The notes beneath the pieces were generated by a model. It searched no databases and was not told the DNA's origin. It saw only the letters and a program-made list of their open reading frames with translations. From an uncultured Pelagibacteraceae bacterium (GTDB taxonomy: Bacteria; Pseudomonadota; Alphaproteobacteria; Pelagibacterales; Pelagibacteraceae): a stretch of DNA of 64,000 nucleotides. Below are positions 10,390 through 20,722 of the stretch, one piece after another (the first letter of the stretch is position 1; every line of letters starts with the position of its first letter). The position numbers and the translations under genes were made by a program. Location: assembly GCA_902568465.1 (NCBI GenBank), contig CACFQR010000005.1, positions 1 through 64,000 of the forward strand, in the 5' to 3' direction.

Positions 10390-12138
10390 TTAATGAGCAC
10401 TCAATTGTTTACTATAAAGATTTTTATAAATATTTGAGTTTTTAAGCAGATCATTATGGGTACCTGTATCAACTATATTACCTTGATTTACTACAATAAT
10501 TTTATTAGCTCTAATGATTGTAGATAGTCGATGAGCTATAACTAATGTAGTTTTATTTTTTGTTAAGTTGATAATAGCATTCTGAACTTTTTCTTCCGAT
10601 TCGGCATCTAATGATGAAGTTGCCTCATCTAATAAAATTATTGGAGAATCTTTTAAAACCGCTCTTGCGATAGATAATCTTTGTTTTTGTCCACCAGAAA
10701 GCTTTATACCATTTTCTCCAATTATTGTTTCATATGATTGTGGTAACTTTTCAATAAATTCATCTGCTGCAGCAAACTCGCAAGCCTTTTTTATTTGGTC
10801 TTCAGTTGCTTGTAAGTTAGCATAAGCTATATTTGCTCTTACCGTATCATCAAATAATATTATGTCCTGACTAACTAAAGATATACTCTTTCTTAGAGAA
10901 AAAAGTGAAACATCCTGGATATTTTGTTTATCAATAAAAATTTGACCATTATTAGGATCATAAAACCTTGGCAGTAAATTTATTATTGTGCTTTTTCCTG
11001 CACCACTATGTCCTACTAAAGCCGCAGTAGTTCCACCTTCAATTTGAATATTTACATTTTTAACAGCTTTATCCTTGGTGTTTGGATACGCAAAAGTAAC
11101 GTTTTTAAATTCTACATCACCCTTGGTCATTTTTAAATTATTTGCAGCTTTATTTTCTTTAATATGAGATTCAGTATCTAGTATATTGAAAACTCTTTCA
11201 GCACCAGCCGCACCTTGGTAAAAAAGCATATTAATTGTAGCTAGCGATCTTATAGGTTGATAGGCAAGCATCATTGCAGTTAAAAATGAAAAAAAATTAT
11301 TTATTTCTATTTCTCCAGTAGATACCATTAACCCAGTATAAAAAATAAATCCAGCAATCATGAAACCAGTAAGCATTTCCATAATTGGCTGAGCTCTAAT
11401 CATTACAAATCCTATTTTATTTTGTTTACTCATATGTTCATGTAAAACTTTTTTTGCCCGATTAAATTCAAAATTTTCTTGCTGATAAATTTTTATCATT
11501 CTAGAACCTTTGATCATTTCTGATAAAAAAGCTGTAAGGTTTCCAATTACTTTGGCGCTTTCAGAAGTGACTTTACCTAATCTTTTACCCAAAGATTTAG
11601 CAACTATGGCAGCTAAAGGCATCATTATGAGAGCGAATATTGCAAGCTTCCAATTTTGATAGAACATTAAGGCTATTAAAACCAATAAGGTTAAAGAGTC
11701 TTTCATAAGGTTTAATATTCCGTTACCTACTAATTGGCTTACTAATCCTACATCATATAAAAAGTGCTGAATATATTTTCCAGAGTGTTTTGACTCTATT
11801 GTACTTATGTCAGATTTTAAAAAACATTCTGATAGTTCTACTTGAATATTTCTTACAACTTCATTAGCTATTTTAATAAGAATAGTTCTAGCAAAGTAAA
11901 GAGATAAACCTTTTATTGTAAAAGCAAAAACAATAGCAAATGGGATAATTAGCAACATTGTTTTATCTTGTTCTATAAAAATTTTCTTAACAGCAGGATC
12001 TAGTAGCCATGCAATGGCAGCTGTACCACCTGCAACACCAAAAGATAAAACCAAAGCAAGCATTAATTTAGAAAAATGCCTTTTTACATAAGAGCTAAAT
12101 AGTCTTGACAAAATTTTTTTTAAAGAAGAAATATCCAT
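10390..12138 (-). CDS. msbA: ABC transporter ATP-binding/permease, MsbA-like lipid flippase
   Basis: GHSGAGKST, LSGGQKQRLSIARA, LDEATSSLD; fused TM domain; adjacent to waaA/lpxK. Confidence 0.88.
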   Translation of the reverse strand: MDISSLKKILSRLFSSYVKRHFSKLMLALVLSFGVAGGTAAIAWLLDPAVKKIFIEQDKTMLLIIPFAIVFAFTIKGLSLYFARTILIKIANEVVRNIQVELSECFLKSDISTIESKHSGKYIQHFLYDVGLVSQLVGNGILNLMKDSLTLLVLIALMFYQNWKLAIFALIMMPLAAIVAKSLGKRLGKVTSESAKVIGNLTAFLSEMIKGSRMIKIYQQENFEFNRAKKVLHEHMSKQNKIGFVMIRAQPIMEMLTGFMIAGFIFYTGLMVSTGEIEINNFFSFLTAMMLAYQPIRSLATINMLFYQGAAGAERVFNILDTESHIKENKAANNLKMTKGDVEFKNVTFAYPNTKDKAVKNVNIQIEGGTTAALVGHSGAGKSTIINLLPRFYDPNNGQIFIDKQNIQDVSLFSLRKSISLVSQDIILFDDTVRANIAYANLQATEDQIKKACEFAAADEFIEKLPQSYETIIGENGIKLSGGQKQRLSIARAVLKDSPIILLDEATSSLDAESEEKVQNAIINLTKNKTTLVIAHRLSTIIRANKIIVVNQGNIVDTGTHNDLLKNSNIYKNLYSKQLSAH

Positions 12139-12998
12139 TATAAGGAAAAAGATAAAATTAAAATAAATACAAAAATACCTGTTACGTTGTTTGATTTAAA
12201 AGCAACCAAACAGGTTTTGGGTTTTGAAATTTCAAAAACCCTAAGTTGATAAACTAAAGAGGCCACAAAAGGAATTAATAATATCATTTTATATTTATCT
12301 ATTTCCATCATTAGACATAATGTTAAAATACCAATTGCACATAAGCTATAACAGGTTCCTACAAAAACCTTTACATTATTTTTAAATTTAATTGAAGTTG
12401 ATTTAATTCCAATAATTTCATCATCCCTTAAATCTTGAAGTCCATAAATCGTGTCATAGCCTAGTGTCCAAAATATGGCTGAAAAATATAAAATCATGGG
12501 TTCAATCGATATATAATTTGTTATTGAGGACCACCCCATTATTATTCCCCAGTTAAATGTTAAACCTAAAAAAAGCTGCGGCCAGTAGGTAATTCTTTTC
12601 ATAAATGGATAAGCAAAGGCAAGAATCATAGAACTCATCCCAAGAATAATTGTTAGATTATTAAATTGAAACAGTATTACAAGCGCTATCAAACAAAGGA
12701 CAATCACATAGATAAAAGCGTTTAATATTGAAATCTTGCCAGAAGGAATAGGTCTTTGCTTTGTCCTTCCGACTTTTTTATCCAAATCTTTATCTACTAT
12801 GTCATTAAAAATACATCCAGCACTTCTCATGAGGATAGAACCTAAAAGAAACAGAATTATAAATTTTATATAAAGATTAATGTTAGTATTAAGATTATAT
12901 CCAAGAGTTAAACCCCAAATGCACGGCCAAAATAATAACAAGAAACCTATAGGTTTATTTAATCTTGTTAAATCTACAAATATTCTGATTTTTTCCAT
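12138..12998 (-). CDS. ubiA: 4-hydroxybenzoate octaprenyltransferase
   Basis: RLNKPIGFLLLFWPCIWG, NDIVDKDLDKKVGRTKQRPIPSG, YDTIYGLQDLRDDEIIGIKSTS. Confidence 0.95.
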   Translation of the reverse strand: MEKIRIFVDLTRLNKPIGFLLLFWPCIWGLTLGYNLNTNINLYIKFIILFLLGSILMRSAGCIFNDIVDKDLDKKVGRTKQRPIPSGKISILNAFIYVIVLCLIALVILFQFNNLTIILGMSSMILAFAYPFMKRITYWPQLFLGLTFNWGIIMGWSSITNYISIEPMILYFSAIFWTLGYDTIYGLQDLRDDEIIGIKSTSIKFKNNVKVFVGTCYSLCAIGILTLCLMMEIDKYKMILLIPFVASLVYQLRVFEISKPKTCLVAFKSNNVTGIFVFILILSFSL

Positions 12999-13973
12999 TC
13001 AAGGCTTGAGGATTGCTGGGCCAATAATTTTTCTTGCTTCTAAATCTTTGTGAGCTTGCACAACATCATCTAGCTTGTACTTATTGAAGATTTTTATTTT
13101 AACCTGTCCAGACATTATTTTTTCAAACAATTTATCAGCGCCTTCTTTTATTTCATCTTTTGTTCCTAAATACTGCCCCATTGCTGGTCTAGTAAAAAAA
13201 AGACCTTTTGGTTGTATCATTTTTTTTACATCTATATTGCCAAGTGGACCTGAAGCATTTCCAAAAGAAACCATCATTCCTCTAATTTTTAAACATTCAA
13301 TTGAACCCTCAAAAGTATTTTTTCCGACACCATCATAAACTACAGGCACACCTTTGCCTTTAGTGATTTCCAATACTTTTTTAGCAAAATTTTCCTTAGA
13401 ATAATTTATTACAAAGTCACAACCATTTTTTTTTGCTGTAGCTACCTTATCATCTGAACCTACTGTTCCAATAACTTTACAACCCAAACTTTTTGCCCAT
13501 TGACAAAAAATTTGTCCAACACCTCCTGCGGCCGCATGAAATAAAATAATTTCACTTGATGAAACAGGATATGTTTTATGAAGTAAATAAAAAGTAGTTA
13601 AACCTTTTGTCATTAAAGTTGCTGCGATTTCAAAATCAATACCCTTTGGTATTTTTACTAAATTTTTAATTGAGTAGTTTCTTTCAGTTGAATACGAACC
13701 AAGTATTCCTCCGGAATAACACACATTATCCCCGACAGAAAAATCTTTTACTTGTGTTCCAATTTCTTTAATAATACCTGAGCCTTCCCCACCTATTCCA
13801 GATGGTAGCTTAAGAGGATATAAGCCCGAGCGATGGTATGTATCTATATAATTAAGCCCGATTGCTTTATGCTCAATTAACACTTCTTCAGGACCTGGTT
13901 TTTCGAGTTTAACTTTTTGTAATTTTAGAACTTCTGGATTTCCGGTTTTTTCTAATCTAACAACTCGTGTCAT
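12999..13973 (-). CDS. Zinc-independent quinone oxidoreductase (NADPH:quinone reductase family)
   Basis: GLNYIDTYHRSGLYPLKLPSGIGGEGSG; HAAAGGVGQIFCQWAKSLG. Confidence 0.9.
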   Translation of the reverse strand: MTRVVRLEKTGNPEVLKLQKVKLEKPGPEEVLIEHKAIGLNYIDTYHRSGLYPLKLPSGIGGEGSGIIKEIGTQVKDFSVGDNVCYSGGILGSYSTERNYSIKNLVKIPKGIDFEIAATLMTKGLTTFYLLHKTYPVSSSEIILFHAAAGGVGQIFCQWAKSLGCKVIGTVGSDDKVATAKKNGCDFVINYSKENFAKKVLEITKGKGVPVVYDGVGKNTFEGSIECLKIRGMMVSFGNASGPLGNIDVKKMIQPKGLFFTRPAMGQYLGTKDEIKEGADKLFEKIMSGQVKIKIFNKYKLDDVVQAHKDLEARKIIGPAILKP

Positions 13974-14809
13974 TTTTGAACAAAGTTTCCCGTATTATAA
14001 TCTTCAACTGCTTTAAGTATTTCTTGTTTAGTATTCATAACAAAAGGCCCACCCCTGACTATAGGCTCATTAATTGGTTTGCCAGATATTAGTAAAAATT
14101 TAGCTTTTGTGATACCTTTAACTTTTAGCTTTTTGCCTTTAGTTAGAAGTATTAATGTAGAACCATTAATTCTATCATGTTTTTTATCGCCAATTTTTAT
14201 TTCTCCCTCAATTAAATAAACAAAAGAATTATGAGTGGCAGGAAGATCAAATTTAAATTCTTTATCTTTTTCAAGCTCAACATCAAAATATACTGGTTCG
14301 ATGTTATGACCTTTGATAGGACCTTCAATATTGCCATATTTTCCAGCAATAGTTTTTATTTTTTTATCTGAATCTTCATAAATCTGCATTTGTTCAGAAT
14401 CTATATAGATGTACTCAGGCTTATTCATCTTAAATTTTTTCGGCATGTTTACCCATAATTGGAAACCATGAAGTTTACCTTGGGTCATTGCAGGCATTTC
14501 AGAGTGAATTATTCCGCCACCTGTTTTCATCCATTGCACATCTCCTGAGGACATTCTTCCAGAAGCACCTGTGCTATCTTTGTGTTCAAACTCTCCAGCA
14601 AGCATATAGGTAACTGTTTCTATTCCTCTATGAGGATGAGGAGGAAAACCGCCTATGTAATCATTGTTATTATCAGATCCAAATTCGTCTAACATTAAAA
14701 AAGGATCAAAATAATTAGGCTCTACACCAATGCTTCTTTTTAATTTAACACCAGCTCCGTCGGAAGTGGGTATTGGAGAAACGATTTTACTTACCTCAAT
14801 AATTTTCAT
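13970..14809 (-). CDS. Pirin family protein
   Basis: FPPHPHRGIETVTYMLAGEFEHKDS; GDVQWMKTGGGIIHSEMP. Confidence 0.93.
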   Translation of the reverse strand: MKIIEVSKIVSPIPTSDGAGVKLKRSIGVEPNYFDPFLMLDEFGSDNNNDYIGGFPPHPHRGIETVTYMLAGEFEHKDSTGASGRMSSGDVQWMKTGGGIIHSEMPAMTQGKLHGFQLWVNMPKKFKMNKPEYIYIDSEQMQIYEDSDKKIKTIAGKYGNIEGPIKGHNIEPVYFDVELEKDKEFKFDLPATHNSFVYLIEGEIKIGDKKHDRINGSTLILLTKGKKLKVKGITKAKFLLISGKPINEPIVRGGPFVMNTKQEILKAVEDYNTGNFVQK

Positions 14810-14810
14810 T

Positions 14811-15479
14811 TTATATAAATTTTAATAACTCTTTTAAATCATTAATTATAAATTTAGGTTTATAACTTAATTTATCAAAAACTTTATTAAAACGATTTAC
14901 CCAAACTGCATTATAGCCAAACAAACCTCCACCAGATATGTCCCAAGTATTTGAGCTCATAAAACAAATATTTTCGGGTTTACAATTATATTTTTTAATT
15001 GGCATTTCATATACTCTTGAGTCTGGTTTATAAACTCCAACAGACTCAACAGAAAAAATGTCATCAAAATAATTTTCAATATTATTACTTTTAACTAACT
15101 CTTTTAATAGATCTGGAGTTCCATTAGACAAAATAGCTATTTTAATTTTTTTGTCCTTAAGGCCTTTTAAACAATCTGCAACCTCAGTATAAGGACTAAG
15201 TTTTTTATATAAATCCAATAGTTCATTTCTCATTTCCTTTTTTATTTTAAAAGTTTCCATAGTATGATCTAAAGAATCTTCAGTAATTTCCCAAAAATTT
15301 TTGTGTTTTTTTATAAGACTTCTTAACCAGGTATATTCAAGTTGAGTAGTTCTCCAAGCATTTGCAAAACCTTCCCATTTATTTCCAAGTTTTTCTTTAC
15401 ATTTTGCTGCTGCAGAATTCACATCAAATAAAGTTCCATAAGCATCAAATACACAAGCTTTAATGTTTTCTATTTTCAT
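14811..15479 (-). CDS. HAD family hydrolase, haloacid dehalogenase type II-like
   Basis: CVFDAYGTLFDVNSAAAKC; ILSNGTPDLL; GVYKPDSRVYE; SSNTWDISG. Confidence 0.92.
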   Translation of the reverse strand: MKIENIKACVFDAYGTLFDVNSAAAKCKEKLGNKWEGFANAWRTTQLEYTWLRSLIKKHKNFWEITEDSLDHTMETFKIKKEMRNELLDLYKKLSPYTEVADCLKGLKDKKIKIAILSNGTPDLLKELVKSNNIENYFDDIFSVESVGVYKPDSRVYEMPIKKYNCKPENICFMSSNTWDISGGGLFGYNAVWVNRFNKVFDKLSYKPKFIINDLKELLKFI

Positions 15480-16546
15480 AACAAATCTTCTAATTTTTGA
15501 ACTTCACCAATTTTAAATATAATAGCATCATCTTTATGATAACCATACATGTTGGTTGCATTCTTAAATCTTACTGGTGGCTCGAAAGGATCTTCTAGAG
15601 AAAGAATCGCAGTTCCCCAATGCATTCCCAAAACTTTTTTACTTCTTAAGTCTTTGCCAATATTCAATGCTTCCTCAGGATTTGTGTGAAAAATGGAGTA
15701 GTCTTTTTTGGGTGCCATGGGGTAAAAATTATAGGCACCTATATTAATAAAAGTTAAATCAATAGGACCATATTTTTCTCCCAGTTCTTTATAAATATTT
15801 CCATAACCCGTATCGCAAGCAAAAAATATTTTTTTATTTTTATATTCTATCAAAAAACTTCCCCACAAAGTTTTGTCAGTGTCAGTTAATGTTCTTTTCG
15901 ACCAGTGTACTGCTGGAACAAATGTAACTTTCAAATCATTAATTATTGTTTCATCGTACCAATCCATTTCTTTAACTTTTTTAAATTTGCTTTTAGTAAA
16001 ATATCTTCCAAGCTTAAGGGGAGCTAAGACCGCAGCTTCTTTATAAGGAAATTTTTTTATAGTTTTATAATCTAAATGGTCATAATGATTATGAGTTAAT
16101 AAAAATAAATTTACCTCTGGTATTTCTTTTAGATCAATAGCTGGATCAACATATCTTTTTGGTCCAAAAATCCAGGGTCCCATGTTTTTAGAAAAAACTG
16201 GGTCTGTAATAATTGTTGTATTGCCCAGTTTGATTAAAAATGTTGCATGCCCAATCCAAGCAACATAGTTATCATCTTTATATTTTGCCAAATCTTTTAA
16301 TACTTTCTTTTTGTCTATTACATGATCTGCAGGAATATTAATTTTAATTTTTTTCTTTTCTTCATTCCATTTTGACATGTTCCATTTAAAATTAGGGTCT
16401 CTTAATGGACTTCCCTCAGGATTTCTAAATGTTCCATCTGGTAAATGATGGTAAGGTGTATCTTTCATATTTTCTGCAAAACCATTATAACTAAGATTGA
16501 TGACAAAAATAAATACTATTAACTTTAATTTATAAAAATTTTTCAT
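15476..16546 (-). CDS. MBL-fold metal-dependent hydrolase with signal peptide (NAPE-PLD/UlaG-like)
   Basis: WIGHATFLIKLGNTTIITDPVFS, LLTHNHYDHLDY, FACDTGYG, MHWGT. Confidence 0.88.
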   Translation of the reverse strand: MKNFYKLKLIVFIFVINLSYNGFAENMKDTPYHHLPDGTFRNPEGSPLRDPNFKWNMSKWNEEKKKIKINIPADHVIDKKKVLKDLAKYKDDNYVAWIGHATFLIKLGNTTIITDPVFSKNMGPWIFGPKRYVDPAIDLKEIPEVNLFLLTHNHYDHLDYKTIKKFPYKEAAVLAPLKLGRYFTKSKFKKVKEMDWYDETIINDLKVTFVPAVHWSKRTLTDTDKTLWGSFLIEYKNKKIFFACDTGYGNIYKELGEKYGPIDLTFINIGAYNFYPMAPKKDYSIFHTNPEEALNIGKDLRSKKVLGMHWGTAILSLEDPFEPPVRFKNATNMYGYHKDDAIIFKIGEVQKLEDLL

Positions 16547-17270
16547 GCCGTCTAAAATAAGACTTTATTTTTCCAAAGAATTAAAAGCAAATTTACTATC
16601 TAACCTTTCTGCCGAACAATCACACTATATTAAGAATGTAATGAGATTAAAGCCAGGTGACACAATTTCGCTATTCAATTCAGTTAATGGCGAATGGATT
16701 GCTAAAATCGTAAGTCATAATAAAGGAAATACCGAGTTTAAAGTTGAAAAGATATTTAAAAACATAAAAACCGAAAATAATATATGGTTAGCTTTTTCTC
16801 CAATTAAAAAAAATCCTTTGGATGTAATGATACAAAAAACGACAGAATTAGGGGTTCAAAAATTTATTCCTATATTATCAGAAAGAACTATTGTTAAAGA
16901 AATTAATAACGAAAGAATAAAAAAAATAATAGTTGAAGCTAGCGAACAATCCAATCGAATTTCAATTCCAAAAATAGAAAGTTTGCAACCTTTAAAAATT
17001 TTTTTAGAAAATTTTCCAAGCAATGGATCTTTAATTTTTTGCGATATTAATTCTAATAAAAGTGATTTGAAAAATACTTTATCAAAAAAAAACAAAGGAC
17101 CGATATGTGTCCTTGTAGGACCAGAAGGAGATTTTTCTGAAAATGAGAGACAATTAATAATTGAAAAAAAGGAAATTTTTTCTTTATCCTTAGCAAGCAA
17201 TATTTTAAGAGCAGAAACTGCCGCTATAGCATCTGTTACGATTGTAAATTATCACTTAAATTTAAATTAA
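16545..17270 (+). CDS. rsmE: 16S rRNA (uracil(1498)-N(3))-methyltransferase
   Basis: HYIKNVMRLKPGD; KTTELGVQKFIPILSERT; VGPEGDFSENE; LRAETAA. Confidence 0.93.
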   Translation: MPSKIRLYFSKELKANLLSNLSAEQSHYIKNVMRLKPGDTISLFNSVNGEWIAKIVSHNKGNTEFKVEKIFKNIKTENNIWLAFSPIKKNPLDVMIQKTTELGVQKFIPILSERTIVKEINNERIKKIIVEASEQSNRISIPKIESLQPLKIFLENFPSNGSLIFCDINSNKSDLKNTLSKKNKGPICVLVGPEGDFSENERQLIIEKKEIFSLSLASNILRAETAAIASVTIVNYHLNLN

Positions 17271-17287
17271 TCTAAAACTGCAGCAAG

Positions 17288-17317
17288 TTGACACAGTTTT
17301 TGGTCAAATTGGCTAAT
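17288..17317 (+). promoter_or_regulatory. Candidate sigma70-type promoter for the cox operon
   Basis: TTGACA (17288-17293), 18-nt spacer, GCTAAT (17312-17317) in the 145-bp rsmE/coxB intergenic region. Confidence 0.4.
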
Positions 17318-17415
17318 GTTTTTTGTGGAAAAAAAAACAATATTAATTATAGAAAGTTGTTTTAAAACAGTAAAAGTTGTAAAAATACAGCATAAATTTA
17401 TATAAAGGTATTAAA

Positions 17416-18243
17416 GTGTTTGTAGCAATAATATTCGCATTAATCATTGTAGCGTCCATAATATTTCATTTTTGGAGTCCATGGTGGTGGACACCTGTTG
17501 CATCAAACTGGGGGAATATTGATGATACAATCATTCTGACATTCTGGGTAACTGGTGCAGTTTTTGTTGCAGTGTGTTTATTTATGGCCTATTGCGTTTG
17601 GGCATACCGTTATAGACCGGATAGAAAAGCAGAATACAAACCAGAAGATAAAAAATTAGAATTTAGATTAACTTGGTTGACTGCTCTTGGAGTGGTGGCA
17701 TTACTTGCTCCTGGATTGGTAGTTTGGAACAAATATATTACAGTACCAGAAAATGCATTAAAAATAGAAGTGGTAGCCTACCAGTGGGGTTGGAATTATA
17801 GATTGCCAGGGGACGATGGTGTTCTAGGAAAAACAAGCGTCGGATTAATTAATGACGATAATCCTTTTGGTCTAGATATTAATGACCCAAATAGCAAAGA
17901 TGATATTTTAGTTATGGATGCTGATCTTCATTTAGAAATAAATCAACCAGTAAAAGTAGAACTTCGTTCTTTAGACGTACTTCACAATTTTTATGTTCCG
18001 CAGTTTAGAGCAAAGATGGATACTCTTCCTGGCATAATAACTTACTATTGGTTTACACCTGAAAAAAAAGGTGAGTATGAAATTTTATGTGCGGAATATT
18101 GTGGAACCGGGCATTATGCAATGAGAGGATTTGTGCAAGTAGACGAAAAAAAAGATTATTCAGACTGGTTAGCTAAACAAATCAGTTTTGAAAAAATGTT
18201 AGCAAAAAAAGAATTAAAAAATTTATTAATCGCAGAAAAATAG
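17416..18243 (+). CDS. coxB: Cytochrome c oxidase subunit II (CoxM/CoxB type)
   Basis: CuA motif CAEYCGTGHYAM; AYQWGWNY; GTG start. Confidence 0.94.
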   Translation: MFVAIIFALIIVASIIFHFWSPWWWTPVASNWGNIDDTIILTFWVTGAVFVAVCLFMAYCVWAYRYRPDRKAEYKPEDKKLEFRLTWLTALGVVALLAPGLVVWNKYITVPENALKIEVVAYQWGWNYRLPGDDGVLGKTSVGLINDDNPFGLDINDPNSKDDILVMDADLHLEINQPVKVELRSLDVLHNFYVPQFRAKMDTLPGIITYYWFTPEKKGEYEILCAEYCGTGHYAMRGFVQVDEKKDYSDWLAKQISFEKMLAKKELKNLLIAEK

Positions 18244-18252
18244 GAAAAAAAA

Positions 18253-20079
18253 ATGACAGATGAATATACAGATAACAAATTAGAGACTAAAGCAGCTGAC
18301 TCTTCCTCAGGAAGTTATACTCCTCCAGCAGAAGCAATTCCGGCAAAAGAAAATCCGGAACAAGAGCTATATCATGCAAAAAGTTTTTGGACTAAATGGG
18401 TTTTCTGTCAAGATGCCAAAGTTATTGGTATTCAGTATGCTCTAACTGCAACTGCAATTGGTTTTATTGGATTAATTTTGTCTTGGGGAATGAGATTGCA
18501 ATTAGGTTTCCCTGAAACATTTTCTTTTCTTGGCCCAGCAACATATTATCAGTCAGTAACTATGCATGGTATGATTATGGTAATTTATCTTCTTACCGCA
18601 TTATTTTTGGGAGGTTTTGGAAATTATCTTATTCCATTAATGGTAGGTGCCCGAGATATGGTGTTTCCATATGTAAATATGGTTAGTTATTGGATGTTTC
18701 TTGTTGCAGTATTAGTTTTGCTTGCTAGTTTTTTTGTGCCAGGAGGACCGACTGGAGCTGGTTGGACTTTATATCCACCACAAGCAATATTGCCAGGAAC
18801 ACCAGGATCTGAAATGGGAATAGTGCTTATGCTAGTTTCTTTATCATTATTTGTTATTGGTTTCACAATGGGTGGATTAAATTATGTAATCACCATACTT
18901 CAATCCAGAACTCGTGGCATGACCTTGATGCGTATGCCACTAACAATTTGGGGTATATTTACAGCTACAGTTCTTGCTCTATTAGCTTTTCCAGCACTCT
19001 TCGTAGCTTGCATAATGATGACTCTCGACAATCTTTTAGGAACAAGTTTCTTTATGCCGGAAATTTTCACAATGGGTGAAAAATTAGATTATGCCGGCGG
19101 TAGTCCTATTTTATTTCAACATCTATTTTGGTTTTTTGGTCATCCAGAAGTTTACATTGTTGCTTTACCTGCTTTTGGAATTGTGTCTGATTTAATCTCA
19201 GTACATGCAAGAAAAAATGTTTTTGGTTACCGAATGATGGTTTGGGCAATAGTAATTATTGGAGCTTTAAGCTTCATTGTTTGGGCGCACCACATGTATG
19301 TAAGCGGAATGAATCCATGGTTTGGCTTCTTTTTTGCTACAACTACATTAATTATAGCAGTCCCCACAGCCATAAAAGTTTACAATTGGGTATTAACTCT
19401 CTGGAGAGGAAATATACATCTTACTATTCCAATGTTATTTTCTTTAGGCTTTATAGTTACTTTTGTTAATGGTGGAATTACAGGGCTATTTTTAGGAAAT
19501 GTTATTATTGATGTTCCGCTTTCAGATACATATTTTGTTGTTGCACACTTTCACATGGTGATGGGTATAGCTCCTTTAATGGTTGTATTTGGAGCAATTT
19601 ATCACTGGTACCCGCTTATTACTGGAAGACACCTAAATCAAACTTTAGGTAAGATTCATTTTTGGGTAACTTTTGTTGGCGCGTACGCGATTTATTTTCC
19701 TATGCATTATTTAGGTTTTATCGGTGTGCCGCGAAGATATTTTGAAATGTACGATAGTCCTTACATGACATCAGGAGTAGGTTTAAACCAATTTATCACG
19801 GTGGCAGCTTTAATCGTTGGTTTTACTCAATTTATATTTTTGTATAATATTTTTACAAGTTGGTACAAAGGAGAAAAATCAGAGAAAAACCCATGGAAAG
19901 CAAACTCGTTAGAGTGGCATACTCCGGACTACCCACCTACACACGGAAACTTCGGTAAAGAATTGCCAGTTGTTTATCGTTGGCCGTATGATTTTAGTGT
20001 ACCTGGAACTGATAAAGAATATATCCCACAACATGTTGCACCAAGTGAGGTTCCAACAGCAAAGGCTGAGCAAACGTGA
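18253..20079 (+). CDS. coxA: Cytochrome c oxidase subunit I (CoxN-like, GARDM variant)
   Basis: TMHG, GHPEVY, AHHMY, VAHFHMVMG motifs; GARDMVFPYVN instead of GAPDMAFPRMNN. Confidence 0.95.
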   Translation: MTDEYTDNKLETKAADSSSGSYTPPAEAIPAKENPEQELYHAKSFWTKWVFCQDAKVIGIQYALTATAIGFIGLILSWGMRLQLGFPETFSFLGPATYYQSVTMHGMIMVIYLLTALFLGGFGNYLIPLMVGARDMVFPYVNMVSYWMFLVAVLVLLASFFVPGGPTGAGWTLYPPQAILPGTPGSEMGIVLMLVSLSLFVIGFTMGGLNYVITILQSRTRGMTLMRMPLTIWGIFTATVLALLAFPALFVACIMMTLDNLLGTSFFMPEIFTMGEKLDYAGGSPILFQHLFWFFGHPEVYIVALPAFGIVSDLISVHARKNVFGYRMMVWAIVIIGALSFIVWAHHMYVSGMNPWFGFFFATTTLIIAVPTAIKVYNWVLTLWRGNIHLTIPMLFSLGFIVTFVNGGITGLFLGNVIIDVPLSDTYFVVAHFHMVMGIAPLMVVFGAIYHWYPLITGRHLNQTLGKIHFWVTFVGAYAIYFPMHYLGFIGVPRRYFEMYDSPYMTSGVGLNQFITVAALIVGFTQFIFLYNIFTSWYKGEKSEKNPWKANSLEWHTPDYPPTHGNFGKELPVVYRWPYDFSVPGTDKEYIPQHVAPSEVPTAKAEQT

Positions 20080-20711
20080 GCAAAAAAGAATTAAATATTT
20101 TTAAATTATTAGCCGAAAAACCTTGGGAGGCATCACAGGCTGAAATTGACAACCAGCACGATGGTAGGACGCTTGATTTAAGTAAAGCAAAATTAGGCGT
20201 TAGAACTATCATGGTTGTTAGTACAGTTATTTTTTCTTTATTTGTTGTTTCATATTCTGACAGAATGTTAGTCCATGATTGGAGGAGTTTATCAGAGCCA
20301 TGGTTACTTTGGATTAATACAGCAATTCTTATTTTAACTAGCTTTGTCTTTCATAAAGCTAAGATTTATTCTGAAAAAAACGAATTTGAAAAAGCAAAAA
20401 ATACTTTACTTTTAGTTGGGTTTTTAAGTTTTGCTTTTATTACTGGTCAATTATTAGTTTGGCAATACTACGTTAATCTTGGCCAATATGTTTCTACAAA
20501 CCCAGCAAATGCATTTTTTTATTTATTTACAGCCTTACATGGCTTGCATGTATTAGGAGGTTTGTTTTTTTGGGCAAGAGCAACTATGAAATTATTTACA
20601 AAAAATTATAATATTTTTAAAACTAAACAGGCAATCGAACTTTGTGCAACTTACTGGCACTTTTTACTTATAGTTTGGTTTATCTTGTTTGGTTTAATGA
20701 TAGCGACATAA
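20076..20711 (+). CDS. Heme-copper oxidase subunit III family protein (CoxO-like)
   Basis: GQLLVWQYY, FYLFTALHGLHVLGGL, CATYWHFLLIVWF; GTG start overlapping coxA stop. Confidence 0.88.
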   Translation: MSKKELNIFKLLAEKPWEASQAEIDNQHDGRTLDLSKAKLGVRTIMVVSTVIFSLFVVSYSDRMLVHDWRSLSEPWLLWINTAILILTSFVFHKAKIYSEKNEFEKAKNTLLLVGFLSFAFITGQLLVWQYYVNLGQYVSTNPANAFFYLFTALHGLHVLGGLFFWARATMKLFTKNYNIFKTKQAIELCATYWHFLLIVWFILFGLMIAT

Positions 20712-20722
20712 AAAGGAAATAA

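Noticed and set aside
19360-19460. Possible loss of the K-channel lysine in subunit I (IHLTIPML versus LKTPML)
   Set aside because: Counting from the HH motif shows the K-channel Lys corresponds to PTAIKVYNW, where Lys is conserved; the other position is not the channel residue.
19242-19469. 75-aa plus-strand ORF inside coxA
   Set aside because: Out-of-frame ORF inside a highly conserved gene; no independent support.
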